NCBI GenBank assembly: GCA_036567985.1
Contig: DATCTK010000011.1
Coordinates: 1-64,000, forward strand
DNA: 64,000 nucleotides
Reading direction: 5' to 3'
Origin: SZUA-229 sp036567985
GTDB taxonomy: Bacteria > Pseudomonadota > Gammaproteobacteria > SZUA-229
In this document: positions 52,417-62,206 of the stretch, in pieces
Layout of the letters: every line of letters starts with the position of its first letter
Numbering within the stretch: position 1 is the first letter of the stretch
Program-made: the position numbers and the translations under genes
The notes under the pieces: model-generated
The model's database searches: none
What the model saw: the letters and a program-made list of their open reading frames with translations, nothing else
What the model was told of the DNA's origin: nothing

Positions 52417-55400
52417 CTATGAGCTATGACGGCTTAAAAATGACTCAATTTGATCAGCAGGCATGGGTTTAGCAAAGAAGAATCCCTGTATTTCCGGGCA
52501 GCCAGCTTCGAGCAGGAAATCAATTTGCTGCTGGTTTTCAACGCCCTCTGCGATAACGTCGAGTTTCATACTTTTGGTTAAGGCAATAATCGCGCGTACG
52601 ATGGCTACATCCTCATCATCGTGGGGCAGTTCATTGATAAAGGCGCTGTCAATTTTTAATTTATCAACAGGTAGGCGTTTAAGATAGGTCAGCGAGGAAT
52701 AACCTGTGCCGAAATCATCAACGGCAATTTCTATACCGAGCATGCTCAGTTCCTTCAAAAGAGAAATTGATTTTTCAGGGTTTTTCATTATCTGGCTTTC
52801 AGTGATTTCGAAGGTAATCCATTCAGGTCTACATTGACTCTGATGCAGACAATTTTTAACGAACTCAAGAAGATCCTTTTTTTCAAGCTGTTTGGTTGCC
52901 ATGTTCAATGAAAGACGACCAGTTTCTATGCCTGAACGACGCCATTGACTGACCTGCTGAATGGCGTTTTGCATGACCCAACGATCAAGTTCAACGATTA
53001 AACCAGTATTTTCAGCGACAGGTATAAATTTGGAGGGAGAAATCATGCCCATTTCGGGGTGATTCCAGCGAAGTAAAGCTTCCATGCCGGTAATTTTATG
53101 CTGACTGGAATCATACTGTGGCTGGTAATAAATAATAAATTGATGTTGTGCAAATGCTCGACGTAAATTCGCATCCATCATCACATGTTCAAATGCGCGC
53201 TCGGTCATGTCATGTGTATAGAACTCGAAGCTGTTGCGGCCAGCATCCTTGGCTTTATACATGGCCGCATCGGCGTTCTTAATCAGTGTCTCTGATGTTT
53301 CACCATCATCCGGATAAATACTGATGCCGACACTACAGGTCGCATAGAGCAAATCACCATTAATATGCATTGGTTGTTGCAGAATGGAAAATAGTTTTTG
53401 TATTGTCTGGTTGATTGAATGAGCATCGTTAAAACCACTAACAATCAAGGTAAACTCGTCACCACCTAAGCGGGCTATAGAATCTGTCTCACGTATGCCA
53501 GCACTTAATCTCTCAGCTATATTCATAAGTACCTGGTCACCCGTGTCATGTCCGAGAGAGTCGTTTATTTGCTTGAAATTATCCAGGTCAAGAAATAGAA
53601 CCGCCAGCATTGTCTGATTACGTTTTGCCAGCTTTAAGGCTTGATCAAGTCGGTCAATGAAAAGGCTGCGGTTCGGTAATGTGGTAAGCGCGTCGTGATA
53701 AGCCTGATATTCAAGCTCTTTCTCAATCTGTTTACGTTTTTGAATTTCTAAAGAAAGAGAAACGGTATTTGCAATGGCAGAGGCAAATTCCTGCTCCTGT
53801 GAAGTCCAGGTATGGATGGAGTGGGTGGATTCATGACAGACTACACCAACCACTTCACCTGCATAATAAATTGGTGCGTCCAGCATTGAGTAAATATTAT
53901 TAGGTATCAGGTAGGGCGTGGTAAATTCATTGGTTCTTACATCCTCTCGGGCATTATTCACGACTATCATTTTGCCAGATCTAAGGGCATTAAAGTAATT
54001 TGGGAAGTCCTTTTTAAAAAGCCTTGAGCCTTTCTCATGCCCTGAGTTTTTTATATACATGTTTTGACAATGTATTTCAGTGTAATCATCATTATAAAGC
54101 CATATACTGACCCTTGAGATATCCAGCGTATTAGCAGATATTTCAGTTGCACGTTTGAATGCCTGTTCAATATTTTCATAGTCAACGCGTGACCATTCAA
54201 ACAGGGCTTCCTGATAACGTTCAATTTTGGCTAGTCTTTCAAGCTCAATTAACTCATTCTGCTTTATTTGTGTTATATCAAGAATAGTGCCGACCAGTAG
54301 CGACTTGTGATCGTCAGGGAGTTTATGGATGTCACCAACCTGTCTGATATAGCGTATAGAGCCGTCCTTTCTGGCAATCCTGTGCTCAATTTCGAATGAG
54401 GTTGATGTTTGAATGCTTTGCATAATGGCGGATCTAACTTTGTCCTGTTCATTGTCTGGTATGTAGCTGATCATTGTTTCTAAATCAGGATCAATACTAT
54501 CCGGTGACTCGCCAAGAATGCGATAGACTTCATCTGACCAGGTAACCAGATTGCTATCATAGTTGAATTCCCAGTTTCCAAGATGCGCTATTTCCTGTGC
54601 TGTTGTTAGTTTGTCTTTTATCTGCTTAAGTTTTAATGCCTGGGTTTCAAGTTTGCGTGATGTAATTTCGATTTTTTTATTTTTACGAGAAATGAACAGA
54701 ATGAATGCAGCCATAAGTAATATCACAAGGAGTGTGAGAACGACGATTGATCCTATGACGATATTACGATAGCGCTGATAAAGGCTTGGTGGCTTATTTA
54801 ATATTTCAGCAGTAGATACTATGGAATCGGGTAATGTTATATTTTTTTTATTTAGTTCATTGTAGTCAAAAATGTATTCATTAGGACTGTTTTTTATAGA
54901 TGGAATTGAGTTTATTGGTGTGCCCTGTTGATACATTAAAACCAGTTCGGCAGCAGCTCTGCCCTGACGCCTGCCACTGGTAACATATCCACCGAGAACG
55001 CCTTTTAGTAAATAACTGTCCTCCATGGTAATAATAATGCTTTGAGGATCTTTTATAGTGCTTACGACTTGAGCGAGTGTCTGGTTCTGACCAGCTGAAT
55101 CAGAAACTCCACCAATTGTTGTGAGGATCAAATATTTTATATGACGAGATTCCAGTTCTTCAGCTATTTTTTCAATCTGGTTGCTCTGTATGTAGTCTGC
55201 TTTGATTTCCGGGTGTGATTTTAGTTGCTCCGAGAGCTCGAGTTTTATCGACCTGTCAGTTCTCGAATCATCACCCAGGACAGTAACCTCATGAAGATTG
55301 CTGTCTATACACTTTAGTAACCGCAAATTGGGTGATATTTCTTTCTTCTCGAAGACACCTGTCATTTTATCTGTATTGGGATTCTCCAGAATGGAAAAAT

Positions 55401-55785
55401 CATTAACGCCAGAAAAGATAACCGGTACAGAAGGGAAGACGTCGATCAGATGGTGTATTGAAAATTGTGCGGCATTATCATCGGTAACGTAGATAATGTC
55501 TGGCGTATAGCCTGAATATTTGTCTTTTAGATAGCTTGTAAATTTATGGGCATATTGTGAATCATAGTCTTTTCTTTTTGTATCCAGATGCTCAGTAACG
55601 AAAACTGCGGGCTTTGTTGAGCTTGCATTGTAGGTTTCGACGAAGGCCTCATGTTGTGATTTTGTCCATGGATATTCCTGGCTGTAAGAGTGCAGTATGA
55701 ATATTTTGAACTGATCGTTTGCACAGGCGATGCTATTAATAACAAAGGTCGAAATAATCAGTAGTAGAAATCTGAGATAGGTCAT
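52417..55785 (-). CDS. Hybrid sensor: ABC-type binding domain, PAS, GAF, GGDEF and EAL
   Basis: 1122 residues. Signal peptide; a periplasmic domain (~25-320) of the ABC-substrate-binding type (FILHSYSQEYPWTKSQHEAF, YVTDDNAAQFSIHHL, FSGVNDF); membrane segment ~336-366; PAS (~392-515); GAF (~525-685); GGDEF (~695-855) with intact GGDEF (~772) and an RxxD site five residues before it (RETD); and EAL (~870-1115) with intact MEALLRW, DDFGTGYSSL, KIDSAF and AEGVE. So both synthesis and hydrolysis of c-di-GMP are possible, switched by a periplasmic ligand. Its DNA is more AT-rich than neighbouring genes by eye, hinting at later acquisition. Single gene. Confidence 0.9.
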   Translation of the reverse strand: MTYLRFLLLIISTFVINSIACANDQFKIFILHSYSQEYPWTKSQHEAFVETYNASSTKPAVFVTEHLDTKRKDYDSQYAHKFTSYLKDKYSGYTPDIIYVTDDNAAQFSIHHLIDVFPSVPVIFSGVNDFSILENPNTDKMTGVFEKKEISPNLRLLKCIDSNLHEVTVLGDDSRTDRSIKLELSEQLKSHPEIKADYIQSNQIEKIAEELESRHIKYLILTTIGGVSDSAGQNQTLAQVVSTIKDPQSIIITMEDSYLLKGVLGGYVTSGRRQGRAAAELVLMYQQGTPINSIPSIKNSPNEYIFDYNELNKKNITLPDSIVSTAEILNKPPSLYQRYRNIVIGSIVVLTLLVILLMAAFILFISRKNKKIEITSRKLETQALKLKQIKDKLTTAQEIAHLGNWEFNYDSNLVTWSDEVYRILGESPDSIDPDLETMISYIPDNEQDKVRSAIMQSIQTSTSFEIEHRIARKDGSIRYIRQVGDIHKLPDDHKSLLVGTILDITQIKQNELIELERLAKIERYQEALFEWSRVDYENIEQAFKRATEISANTLDISRVSIWLYNDDYTEIHCQNMYIKNSGHEKGSRLFKKDFPNYFNALRSGKMIVVNNAREDVRTNEFTTPYLIPNNIYSMLDAPIYYAGEVVGVVCHESTHSIHTWTSQEQEFASAIANTVSLSLEIQKRKQIEKELEYQAYHDALTTLPNRSLFIDRLDQALKLAKRNQTMLAVLFLDLDNFKQINDSLGHDTGDQVLMNIAERLSAGIRETDSIARLGGDEFTLIVSGFNDAHSINQTIQKLFSILQQPMHINGDLLYATCSVGISIYPDDGETSETLIKNADAAMYKAKDAGRNSFEFYTHDMTERAFEHVMMDANLRRAFAQHQFIIYYQPQYDSSQHKITGMEALLRWNHPEMGMISPSKFIPVAENTGLIVELDRWVMQNAIQQVSQWRRSGIETGRLSLNMATKQLEKKDLLEFVKNCLHQSQCRPEWITFEITESQIMKNPEKSISLLKELSMLGIEIAVDDFGTGYSSLTYLKRLPVDKLKIDSAFINELPHDDEDVAIVRAIIALTKSMKLDVIAEGVENQQQIDFLLEAGCPEIQGFFFAKPMPADQIESFLSRHSS

Positions 55786-56156
55786 ATTTAAGGCTATTTA
55801 CGATACGTCTGTTTATTTCTGTAACCACGGCAGGACATGGTTTTATTATAGGTGAGATATAGCAAATAAGCGCCTGTTTGCCGTGTGTCGATGTCGTTGT
55901 GATAAATGGCCCGGGCTATGGTACTGTTTGTGAGCTCGCCTTTGCATGCGCTATAAGCATAAATATAACAATAGCGAATTCTGACATTGTATTTATTTTC
56001 AACGACTTAGGCCTACCAAAAGCGCGGCAGTAGCTATGCCAGGAGTAGTGGCCAGAGGTGGTGGATATTGTCAGGGACCGCCGACTGAACAGGCTGGCTG
56101 ATGTGTCCGCTGAAATGTCACATGAGTTGGCTATACTTGAATGCAACTAAACGATT

Positions 56157-56182
56157 AAAAGAGGCTCTGCGCCTCTTTTTTT
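56157..56182 (+). terminator. Rho-independent terminator
   Basis: AAAAGAGGC, loop TCTGC, GCCTCTTTT with a run of T. Stands alone in the intergenic region; which transcript it ends is unclear, possibly the remnant of a lost gene. Confidence 0.85.
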
Positions 56183-56185
56183 ATC

Positions 56186-56233
56186 CACAGGATGTGTGTT
56201 TTTTGCGAGAGGCAGGACGCCGGTAGCGAAGAT
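56186..56233. repeat. Single copy of the ~50 bp dispersed repeat
   Basis: CACAGGATGTGTG...GCGAGAGGCAGGACGCCGGTAGCGAAGAT, matching the units at 32607-32733. Again starts a few bases after a terminator T tract and ends just before a gene. Confidence 0.85.
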
Positions 56234-56239
56234 TGAGTA

Positions 56240-57016
56240 ATGGGGAAGCTAGTCAGCATGATGTTATTTAGATTGTTTTCAAAAGTTGCTTTACTGGGGT
56301 ATTGCCTGCTCTGTTTAAACCCGCTCTATGCGGTTGATCTGGGCTCATTCGGCGAGCGTATTTTCCAGTTTCAGGAAAAACTGGCGAATGATGGCAACCG
56401 ACTGGCGCAATACAAGCTGGGCACATTATACGAGTTTGGCGTGTCTGTGCCACCAGATCAGGAGCAGGCCAGGCAGTGGTATCAACAATCCGCCAGCCAG
56501 GGCTACCAGCCGGCGATTGATCGGTTGACCTATCTCGAAGTTAGACAGAATGGCTATGATGAGAAACTGCACAGGGAATGGTTCGAGCGGGTGTTGAGTC
56601 AGGCCGAAGCCTATGAAGCGGATTCACTGATTCTGCTTGGGCAGATGAATCGCCATGGAATTGTAGTGGAAAAAAATATCAATATGGCAGTCAATCTTCT
56701 GCAACAGGCCAGTTCTCAGGGCCATACGGAAGTGGACTCACAAATTGATGAGCTGAAACGGGAAATCTATGCAAATCAGCAGCGTATCAAGGCCCGCCAG
56801 CAACAGGAAGCGGCAAAGGCAAAACCGGTAGCGCCGCCCAGGCCTAAAGCCGCGCCCGCGAAAGTTGTGGAGCAACCCGCAGAGGCCGAACCCACAAAGG
56901 ATGAAATGGAAGCCAGGCGTCGTCGCTATGAAGAAGCCATGCGCGAGTTGTACAAGGAAGAACTGTTGCTGCAACAGCAACAGGAATGGGCAGAATCAAT
57001 ACCGCCGGTGGAATAA
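56240..57016 (+). CDS. Exported Sel1-repeat protein with helical C-terminus
   Basis: 258 residues; internal ATGs at 56258 and 56261, with GGGGA before them, are equally plausible starts. Signal peptide (ALLGYCLLCLNPLYAVD). Two to three Sel1-like repeats (AQYKLGTLYEFGVSVPPDQEQARQWYQQSASQGYQPAI and a second at LILLGQMNRHGIVVEKNINMAVNLLQQASSQGH). Then an Ala/Pro/Lys linker and an Arg/Glu/Gln-rich helix. Probably periplasmic; function unknown. It begins six bases after a repeat copy. Confidence 0.75.
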   Translation: MGKLVSMMLFRLFSKVALLGYCLLCLNPLYAVDLGSFGERIFQFQEKLANDGNRLAQYKLGTLYEFGVSVPPDQEQARQWYQQSASQGYQPAIDRLTYLEVRQNGYDEKLHREWFERVLSQAEAYEADSLILLGQMNRHGIVVEKNINMAVNLLQQASSQGHTEVDSQIDELKREIYANQQRIKARQQQEAAKAKPVAPPRPKAAPAKVVEQPAEAEPTKDEMEARRRRYEEAMRELYKEELLLQQQQEWAESIPPVE

Positions 57017-57092
57017 ACTGACGCCATGATCGCTTGAGAATGAGCCCTTAGCCGCCAGTCGTATAATCGGTTGGCGGGTCTCAGAGGCTACG

Positions 57093-57404
57093 CTATGGTT
57101 TTAACAGCCGCTTTAAAAACACCTTCATTTCCTTGGACGCCTGTATATCACCCTTCTGTTCGGCTATCGCGATACCTTTTTCGTAGGTGCTGATGGCCTG
57201 CGTGGTCTGCTGGCACTCACTGTAGGCCTTGCCCAGTAATTTATAGGCCGCGGAATGCTGCGGCTCGAATTCCAGCGCTTTTAACAGGTGTTCCACCGCC
57301 TGCTCGGCCTGACCGTCTTTTAGCAGTGCCTGGGCAAGACCATAGCGTAGCAGCAGATTGTCCTGACCCTGGTTCAGCATGTTTTGTAAGGCTTCAATAT
57401 TCAT
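57093..57404 (-). CDS. Small TPR protein
   Basis: 103 residues from ATG 57404 (a TTG at 57410 is less likely). Two to three TPR units (LRYGLAQALLKDGQAEQAVEHLLKALEFEPQ and AYKLLGKAYSECQQTTQAISTYEKGIAIAEQKGD). No signal peptide, so probably cytoplasmic, a protein-protein adapter. Flanked by genes on the opposite strand. Confidence 0.78.
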   Translation of the reverse strand: MNIEALQNMLNQGQDNLLLRYGLAQALLKDGQAEQAVEHLLKALEFEPQHSAAYKLLGKAYSECQQTTQAISTYEKGIAIAEQKGDIQASKEMKVFLKRLLKP

Positions 57405-57524
57405 AATCAATAGATATAGGGTCTGGTGTTAAAACACAAGCCCACAAACAACAGGGAATAGCCACATAATCTTCCCGCACGGCATCGTCAGTGCGTGTGG
57501 TCATGCTAAGATAACCTGCTTGTC

Positions 57525-57935
57525 ATGAGAGCTGGATTTATGCGTCACCTGTTTTTTGTATTAGGCTGGATTTTCTTTCTGCTGGGTTTTATCGGTGTAT
57601 TTCTACCGGTGATGCCCACCACGCCGTTTATGCTGCTGGCCCTGTGGGCCTTTGCCCGCAGCTCGGAGCGTTTTCATAACTGGCTCTACCATCACCCGGT
57701 GCTGGGCCCGCCCCTGCAGCAATGGCATCAGTACCGGGTGATTCCGCCGGTTGCGAAAATACTCTCGGTCAGTTTTATGAGCATCAGCGTGATTTCGATT
57801 ACGTTTTTTTCACCCCTGGACAGCCGGCTGAAGTGGCTGATTGGGATCAGCATGTTTCTGGTGGCGATTTATATCCTGACCCGGCGATCACGCCCGCCAC
57901 AGACGGCGGATAAACACACCGCGAAACAGGAATAA
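57525..57935 (+). CDS. DUF454 (YbaN-like) inner-membrane protein
   Basis: 136 residues (131 if started at ATG 57540). Motif GFIGVFLPVMPTTPFMLLALWAFARSSERFHNWLYHHPVLGPPLQQW is diagnostic of DUF454; three to four membrane helices. Function unknown. Spaced 5 bases before the TauE-family gene, so likely co-transcribed. Confidence 0.88.
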   Translation: MRAGFMRHLFFVLGWIFFLLGFIGVFLPVMPTTPFMLLALWAFARSSERFHNWLYHHPVLGPPLQQWHQYRVIPPVAKILSVSFMSISVISITFFSPLDSRLKWLIGISMFLVAIYILTRRSRPPQTADKHTAKQE

Positions 57936-57940
57936 ATCCC

Positions 57941-58693
57941 GTGGAAACCCTGTCGAGTTTTTCCGTCATGCAATTGCTGGCGACAGCGCTGGTATTTATC
58001 TGGACCGGCTTCGTGCGCAGTGGTCTGGGATTCGGGGGCGCGGCACTGGGTTTGCCACTGATGCTGTTTGTCTACGACCAGCCGCTTTACTGGCTACCGA
58101 TGATCGGTATTCACCTGCTGTTTTTCTCGGCACTCACCTTGCGCACCCGCATCCAGCAGATTGATCTCGCCTATCTGAAAAAGTCACTGGTGGTGATTAT
58201 TCCTTTTACCCTGGTGGGCGTGTTCGGCCTGATACAGCTGCCCACCGACTGGCTGCTGATTTTTATCTACAGCATCACCCTGTTTTACGCGGTGCTGTGG
58301 TTGCTGGGCCTGAGCCTGCGCAGCCAGAATATCTGGGTAGACCGCTTCCTGCTAAGCATCGGCGGATATGTTGCCGGCACCTCACTTACCGGCGCACCCT
58401 TGATGGTGGCGGTGTATATGCGCAATGTGCGCGCCGAGTTGCTGAGAAACACGCTGTTTGTGCTGTGGTTTATCCTGGTGAGTATCAAAATGAGCGCCTT
58501 TGTCGCGCTGGGTGTTGCGCTCAACTGGCTGGATGCGCTGTTACTGATTCCGGTGGCGGCGATTGGCCACTACCTGGGGCTTAAAGCACACCAGGCCATT
58601 CTGCAAAATGACCAGCTGTTCAAGCGGCTGACCGGCGGCGTGCTGCTATTAATCAGTGCGCTGGGGCTGCTCAGCCACCTGAGTATCAAATAA
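57941..58693 (+). CDS. TauE/SafE-family anion exporter
   Basis: 250 residues, about eight membrane helices, from a GTG start with AGGAA upstream. The N-terminal SGLGFGGAALGLPLMLFVYDQP and the mid-protein GGYVAGTSLTGAPLMVAVYM repeats are the paired TauE family motifs. Members move sulfite, sulfoacetate or other organic anions; substrate here unknown. Confidence 0.85.
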   Translation: METLSSFSVMQLLATALVFIWTGFVRSGLGFGGAALGLPLMLFVYDQPLYWLPMIGIHLLFFSALTLRTRIQQIDLAYLKKSLVVIIPFTLVGVFGLIQLPTDWLLIFIYSITLFYAVLWLLGLSLRSQNIWVDRFLLSIGGYVAGTSLTGAPLMVAVYMRNVRAELLRNTLFVLWFILVSIKMSAFVALGVALNWLDALLLIPVAAIGHYLGLKAHQAILQNDQLFKRLTGGVLLLISALGLLSHLSIK

Positions 58694-58809
58694 TCCGCCA
58701 GGCGCATATAATTCAGCAGCATTTAACCATGCCAGGCGCCTGCAGTTTTGTTAAAATTGGCCAATTATTAACCAGCTCCCTTTAGCCCGAGCAAACCCGG
58801 TATAAACAG

Positions 58810-60681
58810 ATGTTCTACGACGAAACCTATGATGTGATTGTGATTGGCGGTGGCCATGCCGGCACCGAAGCCGCGCTGGCGTCGGCACGCATGGGCGTCA
58901 AAACCCTGTTGCTGACACACAATATAGAAACCCTCGGGCAGATGAGCTGTAACCCGGCGATTGGTGGTATTGGCAAGGGCCACCTGGTGAAGGAAATTGA
59001 CGCCATGGGCGGCATCATGGCGAAAGCCGCGGACAAGGGCGGCATCCAGTTTCGCATCCTCAACAGCAGCAAGGGCCCGGCCGTGCGCGCCACCCGCGCC
59101 CAGGCCGACCGCCAGCTGTACCGCCAGGCAGTGCGCAATGCACTGGAAAGCCAGCCCAGTTTATCCATCTTTCAGCAGGCGGTGGATGACCTGATTATCG
59201 AACAGGATCAGGTGGTGGGCGTGGTTACGCAGATGGGGGTGAAGTTTCGCTGCAAGGCGGCGGTGCTTACCGTGGGCACCTTCCTCGGTGGCCTGATCCA
59301 TATTGGCCAGAGTAACCATTCCGGTGGCCGTGCCGGTGATCCGCCATCGATTGCGCTGTCAAAACGCCTGCGGGAAATGCCGTTCCGGGTGGACCGACTG
59401 AAAACCGGCACCCCGCCGCGCATCGACACCCGATCGATCGATTACTCCGGGCTGCAGGCGCAACCCGGCGATACGCCAACCCCGGTGTTCTCACTCACCG
59501 GTTCGGTGGAGGACCACCCGCAACAGATCGATTGCCATATTACCTACACCAATGCGCGCACCCATGAAATTATTCAGGGCGGGCTGGACCGCTCACCCAT
59601 GTACTCCGGGGTGATTGAAGGCATAGGCCCGCGCTATTGCCCGTCGATTGAAGACAAGGTGGTGCGCTTTGCCGACAAGGATTCCCACCAGATTTTTATC
59701 GAGCCGGAAGGGCTCAACAGCTTCGAGATTTACCCCAATGGTATCTCCACCAGCCTGCCGTTTGATGTGCAGCTGGATCTGGTGCGCTCCATCAAGGGTT
59801 TTGAAAATGCCTTTATTACCCGCCCCGGTTATGCGATTGAGTATGACTTTTTTGACCCCCGTGACCTGAAGCCCAGCCTGGAAACCCGTTTTATCGGCGG
59901 GCTGTTTTTTGCCGGGCAGATCAATGGCACCACTGGCTATGAAGAGGCCGCGGCCCAGGGCCTGTTGGCGGCCACCAATGCTGCACTACAGGTGCAGGGC
60001 AAGGAAGCCTGGTCGCCACGCCGGGATCAGGCCTATATCGGTGTACTGGCAGATGACCTGATTACCAACGGCACCCAGGAGCCCTACCGCATGTTTACCT
60101 CCCGCGCCGAGTACCGGTTGATTCTGCGGGAAGACAATGCCGATCTACGCCTGTCGGAAGTGGCCAATCAGATGGGGCTGTTGAGTGAACAGCAATGGCG
60201 CGGTTTCTGTGAAAAACGTGAGGCGATCGAGCGTGAACAGCAGCGCCTTACTGATATGTGGGTGCAGCCCGCCTCCAATGCTGGCCAGGCGCTCACCGCG
60301 GTGCTGGATAAGCCGCTGAGCAAGGAAGCCCGCGCACTGGATCTGCTCAAGCGCCCGGAAATGGACTATGCAAAACTCACATCAGTGGCAGAGCTGGGTC
60401 CGCCGGTGGCCGATGCAAAAGTGGCGGAGCAGGTGGAGATCCAGGCCAAGTATGCCGGTTACCTGAGCCGCCAGCTGGATGAAATTGACAAGGCACGGCG
60501 CTACGAGGATAAAAAGATCCCCGAAGAAATCGCCTACGACCAGGTAAAAGGCCTGTCCAATGAAGTGCGGCAGAAGCTGATGGATCACCGTCCGGCCACC
60601 CTGGGGCAGGCGGGTCGCATCTCCGGCGTGACCCCGGCGGCGATCTCGCTGCTGATGGTGCATATCAAGAAAATATCCTGA
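58810..60681 (+). CDS. mnmG: tRNA U34 modification enzyme MnmG (GidA)
   Basis: 623 residues. FAD-binding GGGHAGTEAALASARMG at the N-terminus, NPAIGGIGKGHLVKEIDA, the catalytic Cys segments and the HITYTNARTHEII region. With MnmE it adds the cmnm5 group on U34. Overlaps rsmG by one base. Confidence 0.97.
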   Translation: MFYDETYDVIVIGGGHAGTEAALASARMGVKTLLLTHNIETLGQMSCNPAIGGIGKGHLVKEIDAMGGIMAKAADKGGIQFRILNSSKGPAVRATRAQADRQLYRQAVRNALESQPSLSIFQQAVDDLIIEQDQVVGVVTQMGVKFRCKAAVLTVGTFLGGLIHIGQSNHSGGRAGDPPSIALSKRLREMPFRVDRLKTGTPPRIDTRSIDYSGLQAQPGDTPTPVFSLTGSVEDHPQQIDCHITYTNARTHEIIQGGLDRSPMYSGVIEGIGPRYCPSIEDKVVRFADKDSHQIFIEPEGLNSFEIYPNGISTSLPFDVQLDLVRSIKGFENAFITRPGYAIEYDFFDPRDLKPSLETRFIGGLFFAGQINGTTGYEEAAAQGLLAATNAALQVQGKEAWSPRRDQAYIGVLADDLITNGTQEPYRMFTSRAEYRLILREDNADLRLSEVANQMGLLSEQQWRGFCEKREAIEREQQRLTDMWVQPASNAGQALTAVLDKPLSKEARALDLLKRPEMDYAKLTSVAELGPPVADAKVAEQVEIQAKYAGYLSRQLDEIDKARRYEDKKIPEEIAYDQVKGLSNEVRQKLMDHRPATLGQAGRISGVTPAAISLLMVHIKKIS

Positions 60682-61328
60682 TGACGGTCACTGTACTGAA
60701 ACAGAATCACATGCAGGCAGAACAGCGTCTCCAGCAGGGCATAGAACAACTTAAGCTGGATATCGACCAGGCCACACAGGCAAAGCTACTGGCGTATTTA
60801 CAGCTGATGCTGAAATGGAACCGGGCCTATAACCTTACCGCAATCCGCGATCTGGACAGTATGGTGATTCGCCATCTGCTGGATAGCCTGAGCATTCTGC
60901 CCTATATTGATCAGTCGCCGGTACTGGATGTGGGCACGGGTGCCGGCCTGCCGGGCATCCCGCTGGCATTGTGCCTGCCGGATACCCGGTTTGTGCTGCT
61001 CGACAGCAATGGCAAGAAAACCCGTTTTCTGACCCAGGTAAAAATCGAGTTAGGCATTGAAAACGTTGAGATTATTCATAGCCGCATCGAGCAGTACCAG
61101 CCGGATATCCGCTTTCCGCTGATTACCTGCCGCGCCTTTGCCGCGTTAAATACTATATTAGATCTGACCCAACATCTGGTAACATCGGGTTCACGGGTGC
61201 TGGCAATGAAGGGCAGGGAAGAGATGCCCGCGCTGGCGGCGGGTTATACACAGCTGGCGCAGCATACGCTGCATGTGCCCTGGCTGAACGAAGAAAGACG
61301 CCTCATTGAAATAAAGCAAACCGAATAA
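60681..61328 (+). CDS. rsmG: 16S rRNA m7G527 methyltransferase RsmG (GidB)
   Basis: 215 residues. SAM-binding LDVGTGAGLPGIPLAL, preceded by KWNRAYNLTAIRD; both diagnostic. The ATG overlaps the mnmG stop (TGATG). parA follows after 11 bases. Confidence 0.96.
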   Translation: MTVTVLKQNHMQAEQRLQQGIEQLKLDIDQATQAKLLAYLQLMLKWNRAYNLTAIRDLDSMVIRHLLDSLSILPYIDQSPVLDVGTGAGLPGIPLALCLPDTRFVLLDSNGKKTRFLTQVKIELGIENVEIIHSRIEQYQPDIRFPLITCRAFAALNTILDLTQHLVTSGSRVLAMKGREEMPALAAGYTQLAQHTLHVPWLNEERRLIEIKQTE

Positions 61329-61339
61329 AAGAAGTCTTC

Positions 61340-62134
61340 ATGGCAAGAATTATCGCAGTAACCAATCAGAAAGGCGGTGTTGGTAAAACCACCACCTCGG
61401 TCAACCTGGCGGCATCGCTGGCACTCACCCGCAAGCGGGTGCTGCTGGTTGATCTCGACCCCCAGGGCAATGCCACCATGGGCAGCAGCGTGGACAAACA
61501 TGCCCTGCAGAACAGTGTGCTGGATGTGCTGCTGGGGGATGAGCCGATCCAGAACTGCATCCAGAAGCCCGAGGAAATCGGTTACCACGTGTTACCCGGC
61601 AACAGTGACCTGACCGCTGCGGAAGTCGAATTGATGGATGCCCCGGCGCGTGAATCCCGTCTCAGGGATGCCTTGCAACAGGTCGCTGCCGATTATGACT
61701 TTATTATTGTCGACTGCCCGCCCTCGCTGAATATGCTCACGGTGAATGCACTGGTGTCCGCAAACGGTGTGCTGATTCCGATGCAGTGTGAATACTATGC
61801 GCTGGAGGGCCTGTCCTCGCTGGTGGAAACCATCGAGCAGGTGAAGAGCAGCGTTAACCCAGGGCTGGAAATCGAAGGCCTGTTGCGCACCATGTATGAC
61901 CCGCGTAACAAGCTGGCCACCGATGTTTCCGAGCAGCTGATCGAGCACTTTGGCGACAAGGTTTACCGCACCGTGGTGCCGCGCAATGTGCGCCTGGCGG
62001 AAGCGCCGTCCCATGGCGTGCCGGTGCTCAGCTATGACAAAACCTCACGCGGCGCACTGGCTTATTTTGCGCTGGCGGGCGAGGTGATTCGCAAGCAGGT
62101 CAAGGCCGCACAGCCGACCGGTGAAGTGGCCTGA
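61340..62134 (+). CDS. parA: Chromosome partitioning ATPase ParA (Soj)
   Basis: 264 residues. Deviant Walker A KGGVGKTTT at 11-19, DLDPQGNATMG and DYDFIIVDCPPSL. ParA forms ATP-dependent gradients that move ParB-parS complexes. The parS sites are ~20 kb away inside recF. Confidence 0.97.
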   Translation: MARIIAVTNQKGGVGKTTTSVNLAASLALTRKRVLLVDLDPQGNATMGSSVDKHALQNSVLDVLLGDEPIQNCIQKPEEIGYHVLPGNSDLTAAEVELMDAPARESRLRDALQQVAADYDFIIVDCPPSLNMLTVNALVSANGVLIPMQCEYYALEGLSSLVETIEQVKSSVNPGLEIEGLLRTMYDPRNKLATDVSEQLIEHFGDKVYRTVVPRNVRLAEAPSHGVPVLSYDKTSRGALAYFALAGEVIRKQVKAAQPTGEVA

Positions 62135-62206
62135 TCGTTCGGGCTGGCGTGAACCCATTGCGGATCACCCATCTACATAATCGCATACATATATATAGAG
62201 TAATTA

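Larger units (their letters stand above)
55786..56239. other. Intergenic region before the Sel1-repeat gene
   Basis: 454 bases. The only sizeable frame (55916-56146, minus) has no recognisable content. A plus-strand frame ending at 56150 (…LADVSAEMSHELAILECN) is short and lacks a start. Then come a terminator (56157) and one copy of the ~50 bp repeat (56186). No supported gene. Confidence 0.6.

Noticed and set aside
55916..56146. 76-codon minus frame in the intergenic region
   Set aside because: Ser/Thr-rich, no ribosome site, no domain; not supportable as a gene.
61590..61610. Third parS-like site in parA (ACCACGTGTTAC)
   Set aside because: Flanks do not match the 16-bp parS palindrome.
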